Assembly (NCBI GenBank): GCA_008694505.1
Contig: VZDJ01007747.1
Coordinates: 40,838,523-40,902,522, forward strand
Reading direction: 5' to 3'
Length of the DNA stretch: 64,000 nucleotides
Source of the DNA: Cyanoderma ruficeps
Taxonomy: Eukaryota; Chordata; Aves; Passeriformes; Timaliidae
How positions within the stretch are numbered: the stretch's first letter is position 1; each line of letters starts with the position of its first letter. Of this stretch, positions 11,841 through 23,071 are shown piece after piece. The notes under the pieces were generated by a model. It saw only the letters and a program-made list of their open reading frames with translations. It searched no databases and had not been told where the DNA came from. A program made the translations under genes and the position numbers.

Positions 11841-14800
11841 TTTTTCTCTGCCCAGACACATTTACCAAGTGGCTCGAGGAGAGGACAAAACTGAGGGGCA
11901 GCTTGGACCATGCCAGCAGTGCAGGGCCAGTCCAGGGCCCTGGGCACAATCACTGCAATAAGTATTTTGGCACAGCTCCCACACAGGCTGCATTCAAAGA
12001 GGAATTGCGTGAGATTGTTTGAAAAAGGGTATTTATAGTAGCCAGAGGGTGCCCAAGGCTAGCCCAGCATTCTGCTCTTGTGCCAGACAGAAATATTTCG
12101 GGAAAATGTTTAAAAATTGAAAAATAAAATTAAAACTAAGGGTGATATCTATTTTTTATTTCTCACTGCAAGTTCTGCTACTTTGTGGTTAGTAGATATT
12201 TTAGACAACTTTAGCTTAAAGAAGTGCTGGTTTTGATCTGACACACCTACATGTACTCTTATGAATCACAGGGAACTACTAGGAACATAATGTTTTTTCA
12301 AGATGAGCTAAATATATGTACAAGGACTGATGCTTTTTTTTTTTCCCTTTTTAAGCTTACAATTCTGGAGAAAAAGAACACTGATCTTATAGGAATCCAA
12401 ATTTCTGAGGCTGAAGCTCTTGAATTATTCATATGATCTTGTTCATTGCACTGTGATTATTTCTGATGCTTCAAACTCCTGGATAGATTTTGATGCCTGT
12501 ATTATTTCTATGTAAATCCCAGTCATTAGTTGGTTCTATCAATAAGGTTTGAATTGAATCATGCCTCTCCTGCAAATTAATGCAGGCTTAGACAAATGCA
12601 AGAGAAGATTCAAACTATCAAACCACAGAGTGTTAGACGTGGGTTTAGAACAAAAACATGTATATGTTATTTCAAGCTTTAGAAGGTGGTAACTGAAAAT
12701 ATTAACACATATAGGGACATTTAGCAGATTGCTACACGTGGAAGCTGCAGGCTTTGAAGGCTTCTGGAGTGTACAGACAGACTGAGTTCTGCCACAGACT
12801 CAGTCCTTCAGTGTTTGCAACCTGGAGACCAGGAGATGATAGACTGGTTATTGACCTATTGCCACCATAGATAATTAAACCATAACATTTGCTTTCAGAG
12901 ACTTAGTGGTCAGATTTTAACTCATAAAAGCAGAAAGACCAGGCTAGGGCTGAAACAGCCTCTCTAATTCCCTGTGACATGCCTTTGGGCTGTGTTTAGC
13001 AGAAATGCCATGTGCCATTGATTAGAGCCTGCCCAGTGCAGGGGCACATTGGGAATGCTGTGGCCCTCTGAGTGCTCAGTTCTCATGCCCTTCTCTGTGA
13101 GTCTGCCTCTAATACCATTTCATTTCATTATTGTAGTGTTAATTTCCCTCAGATTACTATTTTTTTAAATTTCCCTTTCTTAGCAAAGGAGGGAAAAAGA
13201 TATGATCAGCTTTAATAGATGGGAATTTTTCTTGGTGGAGCACAGTCAGTGCAATGACTGATTCAAGCCTGCAGGCACACAAAGTTGTACCTGCAAGCCT
13301 GGTCAATCAATTTGTTCCCCTAAAGCAGTGATGAAATGGTTTTAATAATAAAAAACTAGTTTGCTAATAAAAGCTTCCATCTCTCTTGCCCACTAAACTG
13401 TGAGGAATGCAGTTATGGAAAGCAAAGGAAATCTAATTTCCCCCGGTATTGCCCCTTACAGTGTCTCAAAAATAAGTAGTAGAAAATTGTAAAGGAAGCT
13501 GGTGCAGCAGACGTCAGTCTGGACTGACAGGAAGGGCAGTTTGACCTCTGAAAATAGAGGATATGAAGATCCAGGCAGAAATCTCATCTCTAACATAGAG
13601 GATATGTTTGGATCCATTCTGCAGAGACAGGTTACACCTGACAGAACCAGAGGCATCCTTTAAACATATCCTCCTCCTTCATCTCCCCCACTTACTTATC
13701 TTTTAATCAGATATTTAAATCTCCTCATTAATTTTTCAGCACTTTCCTTCCCTAGCTGGACCAAGAGCTGCTGTGGAGAGTGAGCAGTAAAGAAATGAAG
13801 AAGTTTATGGGATTTGGGTTGGAGTGGGGATCCCTCACTCCACAAAGGCTGATCCCACAGGCTGGGCTGGATGCCAATACTGTAACAGGCAGCTCTTCTA
13901 CAGGCTCCCTGCAGTATCCCCCTGCATTGCACAGGGCTGCACTGTTGACAAGAGCATTAAGAAAAGGGGAGGGATAGGCAAAGTTGCTTCCAAGTAATTG
14001 CTTACACTACTTTTCAGGGATTTAACAATGTCCCACAGGCAAATACTCCACAGTTTGCGGAAGATGGAGCTTAAATTCTCTCAGGTTAATTAGGATTTAC
14101 ACCTGAGTCCCAGCTGAGTAATTTGTCCAGAGATGATTGAGTAAAAGGAGTCACCATCTCTTCTGGCTGGACTTCGTTCAAGAAAGGACCATTTGGTGTC
14201 TGCGTTCTGGGGAAGAGTCAGTGGATTCAGTGGTGGGAAGGAGGAACAGGAGCTTAACCCAATTCTTCCCTTCACATTCTCCCATGGTCAGTGTAGGCAG
14301 CTCTCCCTGGAAGGGAGAGGTCTCAGGTTTGTTGTCTTGTAAACATCTGGTCCTTCTTCCCATCCCCTCCCCAGGAAACATGCACATGCCCTGGGCTGCT
14401 GCTGGACCGCACAGCAGACAGGGGCCGGGAATGCAGAATATCACCTTACATTCTCCTGCTGTGCACTGACTGGACTTGTATCACCCCATGCACTTTTTTT
14501 TCCTGCTTGCTGCTGCTTGGAAACGGATTCCTGCATTTCTTTGGTCCAGCAGGGAAAATTCTTGGCTGCAAAGACGGATCTCGCAATCCAGTCTGCAGGC
14601 CAGCAACCCCTGGTCAGCTTCCAGGCACAGGATCTTTCTGATGTGGGGATTTTCCATCGAGGGTATTCTGCTGCCTCTTCAAATGTTGAGAAAACCGCAT
14701 TGTAAGAGTGGTTCTCTTCTGATAATCACCCCAAAAGCCAGAGAAAAAAAAAGCATGTGGGGCTGAATACGTATGGCTGAGTCAAGGATCAAAAATTTTC

Positions 14801-15289
14801 TCATTATTTTGGATGGAGACAGTCACAAAACCCTCTGAAACTCTCACACTACCTGAGCACATGCTGGTAGATTCTCCTTTCTCATAAAGCTTTCCCTCCT
14901 AACTACTGTTTTGCCCTACTTGGCAGCTGAAATACTACACTTTGTTCCTCTGTTTATCTAACTTCATAATCATTAAATGATGGGTGACTGTAATACCTGC
15001 TGGATGATTTCTAGTTTGTTTGTTTTTTTTTTCTTTAATTGCCTAGGGGCTTCTGTGTCAGAAGAGGAAGATGGGTGAGATCATGATAAAAGCTGTAGAT
15101 TTCAAGAATACAGTTATCAATAAACTCAAATGTGATACATCAGAACTCCTAAGAAGCAAGAGTAACAGAGGGAAAAGTTGACAGGGTTTCAGAGTAAGCT
15201 GAGGGCTGAATTCAGGCTGCCCAAATGCAAGAATAGAAAATTCAGTAGGTGCCAAGCTGGGGAGATGATGAAGGGCTTTTCTGTAACTT
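11841..15289. other. Unique sequence, AT-rich
   Basis: No coding exon, RNA gene or dispersed repeat is recognised in about 3.4 kb. Open frames are at most 110 codons (14137-14469) and carry no family signature. Short poly-T and poly-A runs occur near 12336 and 15020. Confidence 0.5.
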
Positions 15290-16545
15290 CAACACCAGAC
15301 AGAAAAACACAGAAAAAAAGAAGAGGTCAAATTTCTAATAATAAATCTGAAAAAAGAGTACAAGTATTCAGGGATGAAACCAGAAAGGCCAAGGCACAAA
15401 ATGAGACCTCAAAGATAACCAGAAATAATTCTGTAAGGTCCATTAATAGAATGAGGAAGATCAAAGGGAGGGTTGGTCTGCTACTCAATGGAGAATGAAA
15501 GCTGTCTGCAGATAATTGCAATAAGCTTGAAGAATACTGGAGAGAGGGAAAAATTATTTTTTCCCTAAGTAATTTGGGAATTACAATCCAGTCAGATTAA
15601 CAGTTCTAGAAGAAAATAAAATCAACCATAACAAATTGTCTGTAACAGTTGCAAAAATAGTTGGAAGACAAGTAGTCAATATGGGTTGGTCAAAAATCAG
15701 TTGTGTTAGACTATTTTAATTTCCCTTACTGGGGAAGCAAAAAGGTCACATAGCTTGATTTGGAAAAAAAATTGAAGGTTTGCAGGCATAAAACTGAGAA
15801 GGACTTCAAGCATATTGGAGGAATGGGTTGTATTTGTGTGATAGAAGATACAAATTTCTGAAGAAACAGGGCTAAATTCAGTGGAGGACAAGTGAAAGTT
15901 GTTTTTAAGCAGACATATTTTGCTAAGAGAATAGGCTGGGAAAGAACTGGCTAAAAACAGTTCTCCAGAAAATTATCTTTTGGTATAATAGATCAAAAAT
16001 TATCTGTGAGTAGGCAATGGCTTGGTGTTGTGAGAATGACAAACATCCCACCATCAGGGGCAGACAGGAGGTCTCTCTGCTCTGTTCAGCATGGGAAACC
16101 AATGGCCAGTTCTCATTGATGAATTTTTAAGGGAATTGTGGATGTACAGGGCAGAGTTTAATGTCCTCTTCCAATAGTGTGAGGGGTTTGCCTATTTTAT
16201 TTTTTTAGTCTCTTATCTGTGAGTAAAAGTTGAAAGACATGAGGTTACTTAGTGGCACAAAAAGAGCCATTTCAAAGAGGACAGGAAGGTTTTCTGTGTT
16301 CATGATTGTCAAGACAAATAGTAGTCTTTGTAAAATAACATAAGGGACACTTAAACTGAGTGTTAGGAAAAGCTCTTGAAGGGAAGTAAACCTGTGGAAT
16401 AGGATTCTTGGAGAGATTGTGAAATTTCAAGATTGTAGGGTCATTAAGAATAGATTGGGCAAACTTTTGTCAGGAATGACATATGCTCATACTGCCTTCA
16501 AGTAAAGGCATCTTTCATTCCTTCCAGGGCTATTGTTTGATAACT
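15290..16545 (+). mobile_element. Ancient CR1 LINE with ORF2 remnant, internally deleted
   Basis: A decayed CR1 ORF2 can be followed across about 1.25 kb. At 15370-15490 the translation shows R-K-A-K-A-Q and later G-L-L-L-N, the conserved linker ahead of the reverse transcriptase. At 15570-15720 come traces of the early RT blocks. At 15751-15770 is a relic of the LDFxKAFD motif that carries the first catalytic aspartate (here L-D-L-E-K-K). A relic of the FADD box follows only about 10 bases later (15779-15790, here F-A-G-I), where about 100 residues should lie between them, so the RT palm is deleted. From 15880 to 16530 the C-terminal region is recognisable at DNA level, including GGCTGGGAAAGAACTGGCTAA and TTAGGAAAAGCTCTTGAAGG. 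Many stops and frameshifts make it a pseudogene. Confidence 0.75.
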
Positions 16546-19500
16546 CTGTCCAAATCTAGGGATGTAAATGATTTACTGAGAGAAATTCTCATGGCTGTGT
16601 CATTATTTCCATCCTGAGAGGGTACTGCTTTGCATAATGCAGTTCATTTATTGCTGTTCTCTTATGTGTAATTAAACACCTGAGGTGAGCAGGGAGAGGG
16701 CAGTTGCCAGATACTGCTATGGGAGGACTTGGCTCCAAGTGATCAAAGATGCCATCATTGGGATGGTAGACGTTCTGTTAGGGCAACATGATGCTGCTCG
16801 TCACTCTTACTTGCTGTTCCCTTCTCTAAATATGCTGTCTTTATCTGAGAGAGCCTGGGGAACTGTAAATCTTTGAAGAAATTCTCCATATGCTGGTGAT
16901 TTTCAGGGAACTCTGCCATACATAATTTCTGATAGCAATGTTTGAACAGAGAATTAATTTACTTTGGGTCCTTGGTTATTCTGTCTTGCAGTAAGAAGAG
17001 TATTGGCACCAGGAAGTTAAACAAGGTGCTAGTTTCCCTTTTCTCTCTCTCTCTCTCTGAGATTCACAGTAATGCTGTTGGAATCAGGAAGCAATGTAGG
17101 ATAGGATGTTCAGTGATCACAAAAAATTAGGTTCGTGTAGCTGAAGTAATCTTTTTGTTCCAGGAGCTTCTAATGAGAGCATGTTTTATACAACTCCTGT
17201 TAACATGGCAACATACAAGCGTGCATCCATCCACGGGAAGAGGCTTTAATAACACACGAATAAATAACCCCACGCATTTCTCTCTGTGAAACAGCAGACC
17301 TAGGGCAGATAAAGGATCACACAAGGGTCCTGCAGATTGCTTAAGAGCCTTATAAAGAGGGGAAGGATGATATAACCAAAATCATGACACTTGAAAAGAT
17401 TTAGATTCATGGATGTTTAGTTCAAAACATATAATCCAATTCTAACAGATCACCACCCTGGCCATCAACCATCACCCAGTGAATCCTTTCTCTGTAACTT
17501 CTGTTTAGGCTCTGACCAATACCTGTGTCTTCAGTAGGGCACTGGAGGAGGAAGAGTTTACCATCTTCAGCTGTTTGAAGACACATGTTTATATAGATGA
17601 TAATTATTCTGATTTGCCTTGACTTCAGTTTCTAAGCAGTGAATCTTTCTTTCCCCTTTTTGTTTCTCTTTTTTTCTTTAAGCAAACATCTTGGTTAAAT
17701 GTTACATTCACCCTTTCCTTAGGTGATTTGGAATATTGCAGAGATAAATACTTTCTGGGCTTCTGTTATGAGAAGCTCCATAGTCTCTGAAGTGGGAATA
17801 TAGTGTCACATCTCAGTCTGTCAGACTTGATTTATCATCAAGCACTCGGGGTAGCAGATGAAATACAACCACATGTAGATGAACCGTAGGTATTATCCAC
17901 ATCTGGAGTTTATACTCATGAAGCAAAATTTATTCAAAGGCAGGGGATGTCAGTTTTCGCCATAATTTGGCAAGTAATGTGACCAATTATATTCAGCAAG
18001 AGTTACACCACCTTTAAAGACAATCCAGCCCATAGATTGCTTTCAAAGGCAGTACAGATTTTGTAAGCAGTACTCTAAAATAGATCAGAGTGACCTCTTA
18101 GCTATGTTAGAAAATATTTAGATATCGTTTTAAAGGAGCTGCCGAATTTGGCTGTTCAATAAATGTATAAATCCATGTGATCTGTCTTCGCCCATCTGGA
18201 GACTGCAATGTTAATGAGTTAACTGCTGAACACAGTCTCTGTAGAGTCACTGGGATAATTTGAAGCAGCGTCGTTTCACACCAAGGATAAATACAGCTTT
18301 GTATAAAATGGGTTCTTGTCCCAGCAATAATTGCATGTGCACTGCATAAGATGGTCTTGAATCACCCCATCAGACCCATTCCCAGAGCAGTAAGCGATGC
18401 AGGCATCCATAAAGGGGCAGTGCATCCACTGGTAGATTCACTAATTCTGTGGGGGAGTTGGCACATGGAATCAATTTGCTTTAGCAGTCAGAGACTCTTT
18501 TTATGGCAGAGAAAGCAGTTAGCAGAAAAGGAAAATGTATGAGATTTATATTGCACTTCCATGTTTAGGGTACCAGCAAAGCAAATTTCCCAGCACAGCT
18601 AAGGTAATCTGTGGTTATTTTTATACCATTGTCAATGATAACTCTTCACAAGAAATAATTTTTTCCTGTTGAAATTAACCATTTCACACTGTGACTCCCA
18701 TTCTTCATGCCTGTAGCAGGTCTGTTTTTATAATTCTCAAGATTTATCCAAGGATTAATCTGACCAAAACCAGAAATCTGCATTCTTGCTGCTGTTTGTC
18801 TATATCTCACTATCAAACAAAATAAGGGCACTTTAGAGCTTGAGGTATCTGATTTGTGTGTGGGTGACCAAGGAAAATATTACATTTTGAGTTTTTAAGC
18901 AATGTATTGAGAAACTAATAATTTGAAGATAGCACTATTAAGAAAATCTCTGAATTAAGAACTTATCTAACTGATTGAGCATTAGTTGGCATTTAAATCT
19001 GTTCAGGTGATTTGGGTTACCTCACTTAATCTATAAAGAATAACACTTGTGCTTCAAAATGCTTGGATGGAGGAATCTTGTAATTTGACACATTGGGATC
19101 TGGCAGCTCAGACAAAAGTAAACTATTCCCAGAAAACAGGGAGAAACTGAAAGATCTTACTTGGTAAAAGGACTCTTTGCTTCATAATAAAGATAACATC
19201 AAATATATTCTGGGGATGAGATCTGGCATTAGGACTTCCAAGGTAAGATCAGATCAATTGCCACTTACCAGTCCAATCAGTGTTGTTCAAGCTGGGTGAA
19301 CCTCTGTCCTGATATAGTCCTGGGCAACTGGGGAGTGAGGAGATTTTTCCTCCATATTGCTTCTCAATTCATCCTTTAATTATTAACAGTTACAAAAATT
19401 AAAGAAGGAAATCTCTCACCTGGAAGAATTAGGGCTAGAAGTATCTGTTCTTCAAGACAAACTTTGTAAAATACCATGAGAAGTCAATGAAGACAAAACA

Positions 19501-20290
19501 CAAACGGGGACTAATGCTCTTCCAGGTTGGAATCTCTCCAGAAAACTTGAAATCAAAGCTCGTTGCCAGTCAGGGCGAGTTATGGCAAAATGCAACTAAT
19601 AAGTGAAGGAGACAACCAATGCATTTCATGTGACAGCACCAGTGGAGGCCTTTGCATCTGTCTTAAGGAAGTTCACTTGAGTTTGGATTGAGCATTTAAA
19701 TGACAGGCAAACCTGTGTGGAAACATTGCCATGATCTGACAGAATAACCCTTTTGTCTCCAGCTAAAAAACGCCCCTTTACCGAGCCAAAAGTGAATTAA
19801 GCAAAACCATTTTCCATCAAAAGTAACCATGACGCAAATGGTTTTATCTGCTTGTAACCAAGGCAAGAAAACATTAACCAGCTGGTCCCCATTCAGAGGC
19901 ATCTGTAACCATCTGGAGGGAGCCCCTGACTGCAGAGACTCAGTGTGGGCCCGAGCATGGCTCAGTTTGCGCCTGCCAGAATCAACACTCAGTGACTGGA
20001 ACGTGTTCAGAACCTCCTTGTAACAATTCTCCAAATGGCCTTTAGCAGGCATTAACGTGGCCTTGATTCCCTGGGCCATATGGGACTTGTGTGGTTCCGG
20101 CTGGCAGAGGCTGACCTTGGGTGGTCCTGAGACTTTGGTGGTCTGGACACGTGGATTTCAGCCCTGGGAGATCCATTTGGCTGAGGTTGGGTGATTGCTG
20201 ACATTATGGGCTCAGAAATGAGAGAATTGCCTATGTGGATTTGTACTTGTCCACTCCCACGCTTTCATATTCTCATTTCTGATATTTCAG
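16546..20290. other. Unique sequence, possible conserved non-coding DNA
   Basis: No exon or repeat is recognised in about 3.7 kb except a TC microsatellite at 17042-17058. The stretches 17860-18450 and 19600-20080 are low in simple sequence and contain isolated CpGs in an AT-rich setting. A GTTAA-4-TTAAC inverted pair sits at 18210-18223. These are the kinds of features seen in conserved enhancers, but conservation cannot be judged from one sequence. Confidence 0.35.
17042..17058 (+). repeat. TC dinucleotide microsatellite
   Basis: Eight TC units plus one T, inside a longer pyrimidine tract starting near 17032. Confidence 0.9.
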
Positions 20291-20377
20291 GATGGGTCTG
20301 TGGTGAATCCAAGTGGACGCTGTTATCTCCCAGTTCATGAGGATGCTGAGGGTACATTGCTTTGGCTTTACTGCTTG
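20291..20377 (+). other. Candidate internal coding exon, phase 0-0
   Basis: An acceptor with a pyrimidine-rich approach (TCTCATTTCTGATATTTCAG) ends at 20290 and a strong donor (TTG|GTAAGG) begins at 20378. The 87 bases between are open in one frame only, giving 29 codons that begin D-G-S-V-V-N-P-S-G-R. The other two frames stop. The length is a multiple of three, so it could be included or skipped without a frameshift. I do not recognise the peptide. Known-gene support is absent. Its phase matches the candidate terminal exon at 28796-28882 on the same strand. Confidence 0.25.
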
Positions 20378-20930
20378 GTAAGGGTTTTCTTGTTTCGTTT
20401 TGGATATGGAGTTTGTTCACCAAATTAGCTAAAATGGCAATCAGACATCAGCAGACATGGTGAACTTGACCTAAATGTGTGTCAAATGATTCAGGTCCAG
20501 TACTGTATTAGATCTGCCTGCTGTCTCATGTGAGTGCAAGAAGCCCTGGAGATACTGTAACCATTGAGCACTCAAAGGGTTTTTAATGCATCTTCTCATC
20601 ACAGAGAAGCCCAGAAAATATTGGCTTCTGCAGTATTCCAAATTACCTCAGGAAAAGGTCAGCATAGAATTTAACTGAGACGTTTGGTTTAAAAATAATA
20701 ATAATAACATGAACTAAAGGGAGAAAGAAATATCTATTAAAGATAGGTCAGAAAATATAGATCAGAATAAGAGTGTCAAAACACAAATGCTGGAGATTTC
20801 ATTGCTTGGAAATCCAGCATTTTACCATTCATCCTATTGGATTGATGCTATTATTTACCCTATTCGTCTTGTACATTTAAATAAACAGTGGATAGAAAGA
20901 AGATGATAAAAGGCACAACTTAGTTTATAG
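20378..20930. other. Unique sequence
   Basis: No gene or dispersed repeat is recognised. A short AAT repeat (ATAATAATAATAA) lies near 20695-20707. Confidence 0.5.
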
Positions 20931-21080
20931 TCATAGAATGGCTTGGGTTTGAAAGGATCTTAAAGATCATCTCATTCCAACCCCCTGCAATGGGCTGGGA
21001 CAACTTTCACTGGACCAGGTGCCCCATCCAACCTGGCCTTGGACACTTCAGGGGTGGGGCATCCACAGCTTCTCTGTTTA
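20931..21080 (-). mobile_element. CR1 LINE 3' fragment, reverse orientation
   Basis: It runs from TCATAGAATGGCTTGGGTTTG through AAAGATCATCTCATTCCAACC, CTGGGACAACTTTCACTGG, CCAGGTGCCCCATCCAACC, CTTGGACACTTC to GGGGCATCCACAGCTTCTC. The order is that of the reverse CR1 tail, with a small deletion of the GTTGCTCAGAGC block. It includes the start of the ORF2 end (the CATCCACAGCTTCTC block). It cannot code. Confidence 0.92.
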
Positions 21081-22109
21081 TCTTTTGCTAACTCCATCCT
21101 GATTTAAATGAAGAATGTTGAAAACATTATACACTAAATAAACATGGAGAATGGTAGAATAGATTTTTTTCAAGAACAAAACCCTATGCTCAGGTGGAGA
21201 AAACCCCTGTGCTCACGTCAGTCTTCTCTGAAAGAGATGAATGAATCATAAATGGTGGGCTTTTAGTCATTCAATATCCTGTGTACCTCCTTTCATATTC
21301 AATTATTCAAGACTTTTGTGTGAAGGACTGCATAGAAATTTGCTATATTAATGTTCTTTTCATCATGCCATGGAGTTTAAACAGTAAAATGATTGACCCT
21401 AAACTATTTGTTTCCTTTTGGATTTTTGAGTCATAAACTGGAACTTTCTCTGCTTTTGCACACGTTTGAAATAATGTAGTTCAATTTATCTGTTGCTTAT
21501 AAGGGCTTTTGTGAATCTGGACACACTTGTTAAGCACTGGACCTCGTACAAAAATTTGCAAAAATTGTGCTGCAACCTGTAATCATAGAAAAATTCATAT
21601 TAGAGTAGGATTAATAATGCATGTAATTATAATATACAATTTTCTTTAGGCTTTTCTAATTATAAAAAAATTACAGATAACATCAACAGTGTGATTCTGA
21701 AATGCCTCTCATTTATTATGTAGCTCTCTTAATCAGTGCTCTGTCACTGGAAATCAAGTCAGAATGCTATTATGGTCTTTCTTTTTGGATTTAATTACAG
21801 CAGTAACTCATGGCTCAAAGTCTGAGCAAACACACCGTGCAGTTTATAGCTTGGAAGAACAGCCATTAATTCTGCCATCTACTACCCTGTGCAAGCCAAT
21901 GAAATCTTTTTAAAAAACTTTATGCCTGAAGATGAACACACAGGCTTAAGGTGGGGGAGTAGAAGGCCTGGCCTCTGTGTGAGTTCTGCACACACACAAT
22001 TGAGCATCCTCTGCTGGGAGATGATCTCAAGGTGTACAGATCTGTGAACTTTTTACTACCCAGACTTAAGTTGCACCCTTAACATTTTTAAGAATGATTT
22101 CAGGATGTC
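21081..22109. other. Unique sequence, AT-rich
   Basis: No exon, RNA or dispersed repeat is recognised. The stretch 21590-21670 is very AT-rich. Confidence 0.5.
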
Positions 22110-22737
22110 AGCTCCTGTCTGATGGCAGCCTGGAATCAGACAGGGCTTTTGATGGGGTGCATCAAGCACAGCATCACAAGATGGTGGAGGGAGGGGATTG
22201 TTCTGCTCTGCTCTGCACTGGGGTGGTCTCAGCTTGAGTCCTGGGGGAAATTCTGAGCCCTGTAACATAAGAAAGACATTAAACCATTAGAGAACATCCA
22301 AAGGAGGGCAACAAAGATAGTGAAGGGCCTTTAGGAGAAGCCATGTGAGGAGAGGCTGAGGGCACTTGGTCTGTTCAGCCTGGAGGAGACTGAGAGGAGA
22401 CCTCAGTGCAGTTACAAATTCCTCATGAGTGGAAGAGGAGGGGTAGGCACTGATCCCTTCTCTGTGGTGGCAGTGACTGGACCCAAGGGAATGGCCTGAA
22501 GTTGTGTCAGGGGAGGTTTGGGTTTAGGTTCTTCCCCCAGAGGGTGGCTGGGCCCTGAACAGGCTCCCCAGGGCAGTGGTCACAGCACCAGCCTGACAGA
22601 GCTCCAGGAGTGTTTGGACAATGCTCTGGGGCACAGGGGGTGACTCTGGGGGATGGCGCTGTGCAGGGCCAAGAGCTGAACTGGATGATCTTTGTGGGTC
22701 CCTTCCAACTCAGGATAGTGCACGATTCTGTTCTATG
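22110..22737 (+). mobile_element. CR1 LINE, 630-bp copy with ORF2 end
   Basis: The 5' part matches the end of CR1 ORF2 at DNA level. GTGCATCAAGCACAGCATCAC and GGGAGGGGATTGTTCTGCTC correspond to the conserved I-K-R-S-I-A-S-R and R-E-G-I-V-L-L region, and GAGAGGCTGAGGGCACTTGG to E-R-L-R-A-L-G. A GGTTCTTCCCCCAGAGGGTGGCTGG segment follows, then the untranslated tail (GGATGATCTTTGTGGG, CCCTTCCAACTC, GATTCTGTTCTATGG). The reading frame is broken by frameshifts. The copy is of the same type as the reverse copy at 59819-60480; both share the GAGGAGACTGAGAGGAGACC and TACAAATTCCTCATGA blocks. Confidence 0.9.
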
Positions 22738-22983
22738 GTTTTGCTGTATAAATGGCCTTGCTGAAGATGTGAGTCCTTAGCATTGTTCTGGAGTCAGTTC
22801 CCATGATGAATCTCTAACCTGACAATTAGCTGCAAATGGGAATAAAGCACTCTCCCAATAACTTGAATTAGTATCAGGAATTCCTTTGGGTTTTGACAGC
22901 AGCCAGGAAAGAAGTCTCTCTCTCCAAAGCAGAAACATGCCCAGCCACATGCCGGCACCTGGGAGGACAGAGCTGCCAGAGAA

Positions 22984-23071
22984 CTCTGGGAAAGGGTGAG
23001 AGGGCATGTGCAGGAGAGTGAACATTTCCTCTGGGAAAGGGTGAGAGGGCATGTGCAGGAGAGTGAACATT
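22984..23071. repeat. 45-bp tandem duplication
   Basis: A unit starting CTCTGGGAAAGGGTGAGAGG occurs at 22984 and 23029. The first 43 bases are identical between copies, so the duplication is recent. The 45-bp period keeps reading frames in register, which explains the repeated peptide in two minus-strand open frames here. The unit does not match CR1, whose nearest copy ends 250 bp upstream. Confidence 0.93.

Noticed and set aside
19242..19265. Donor-like sites on both strands (AAG|GTAAGA plus; CTG|GTAAGT minus)
   Set aside because: No convincing acceptor with a supported open exon on either strand.
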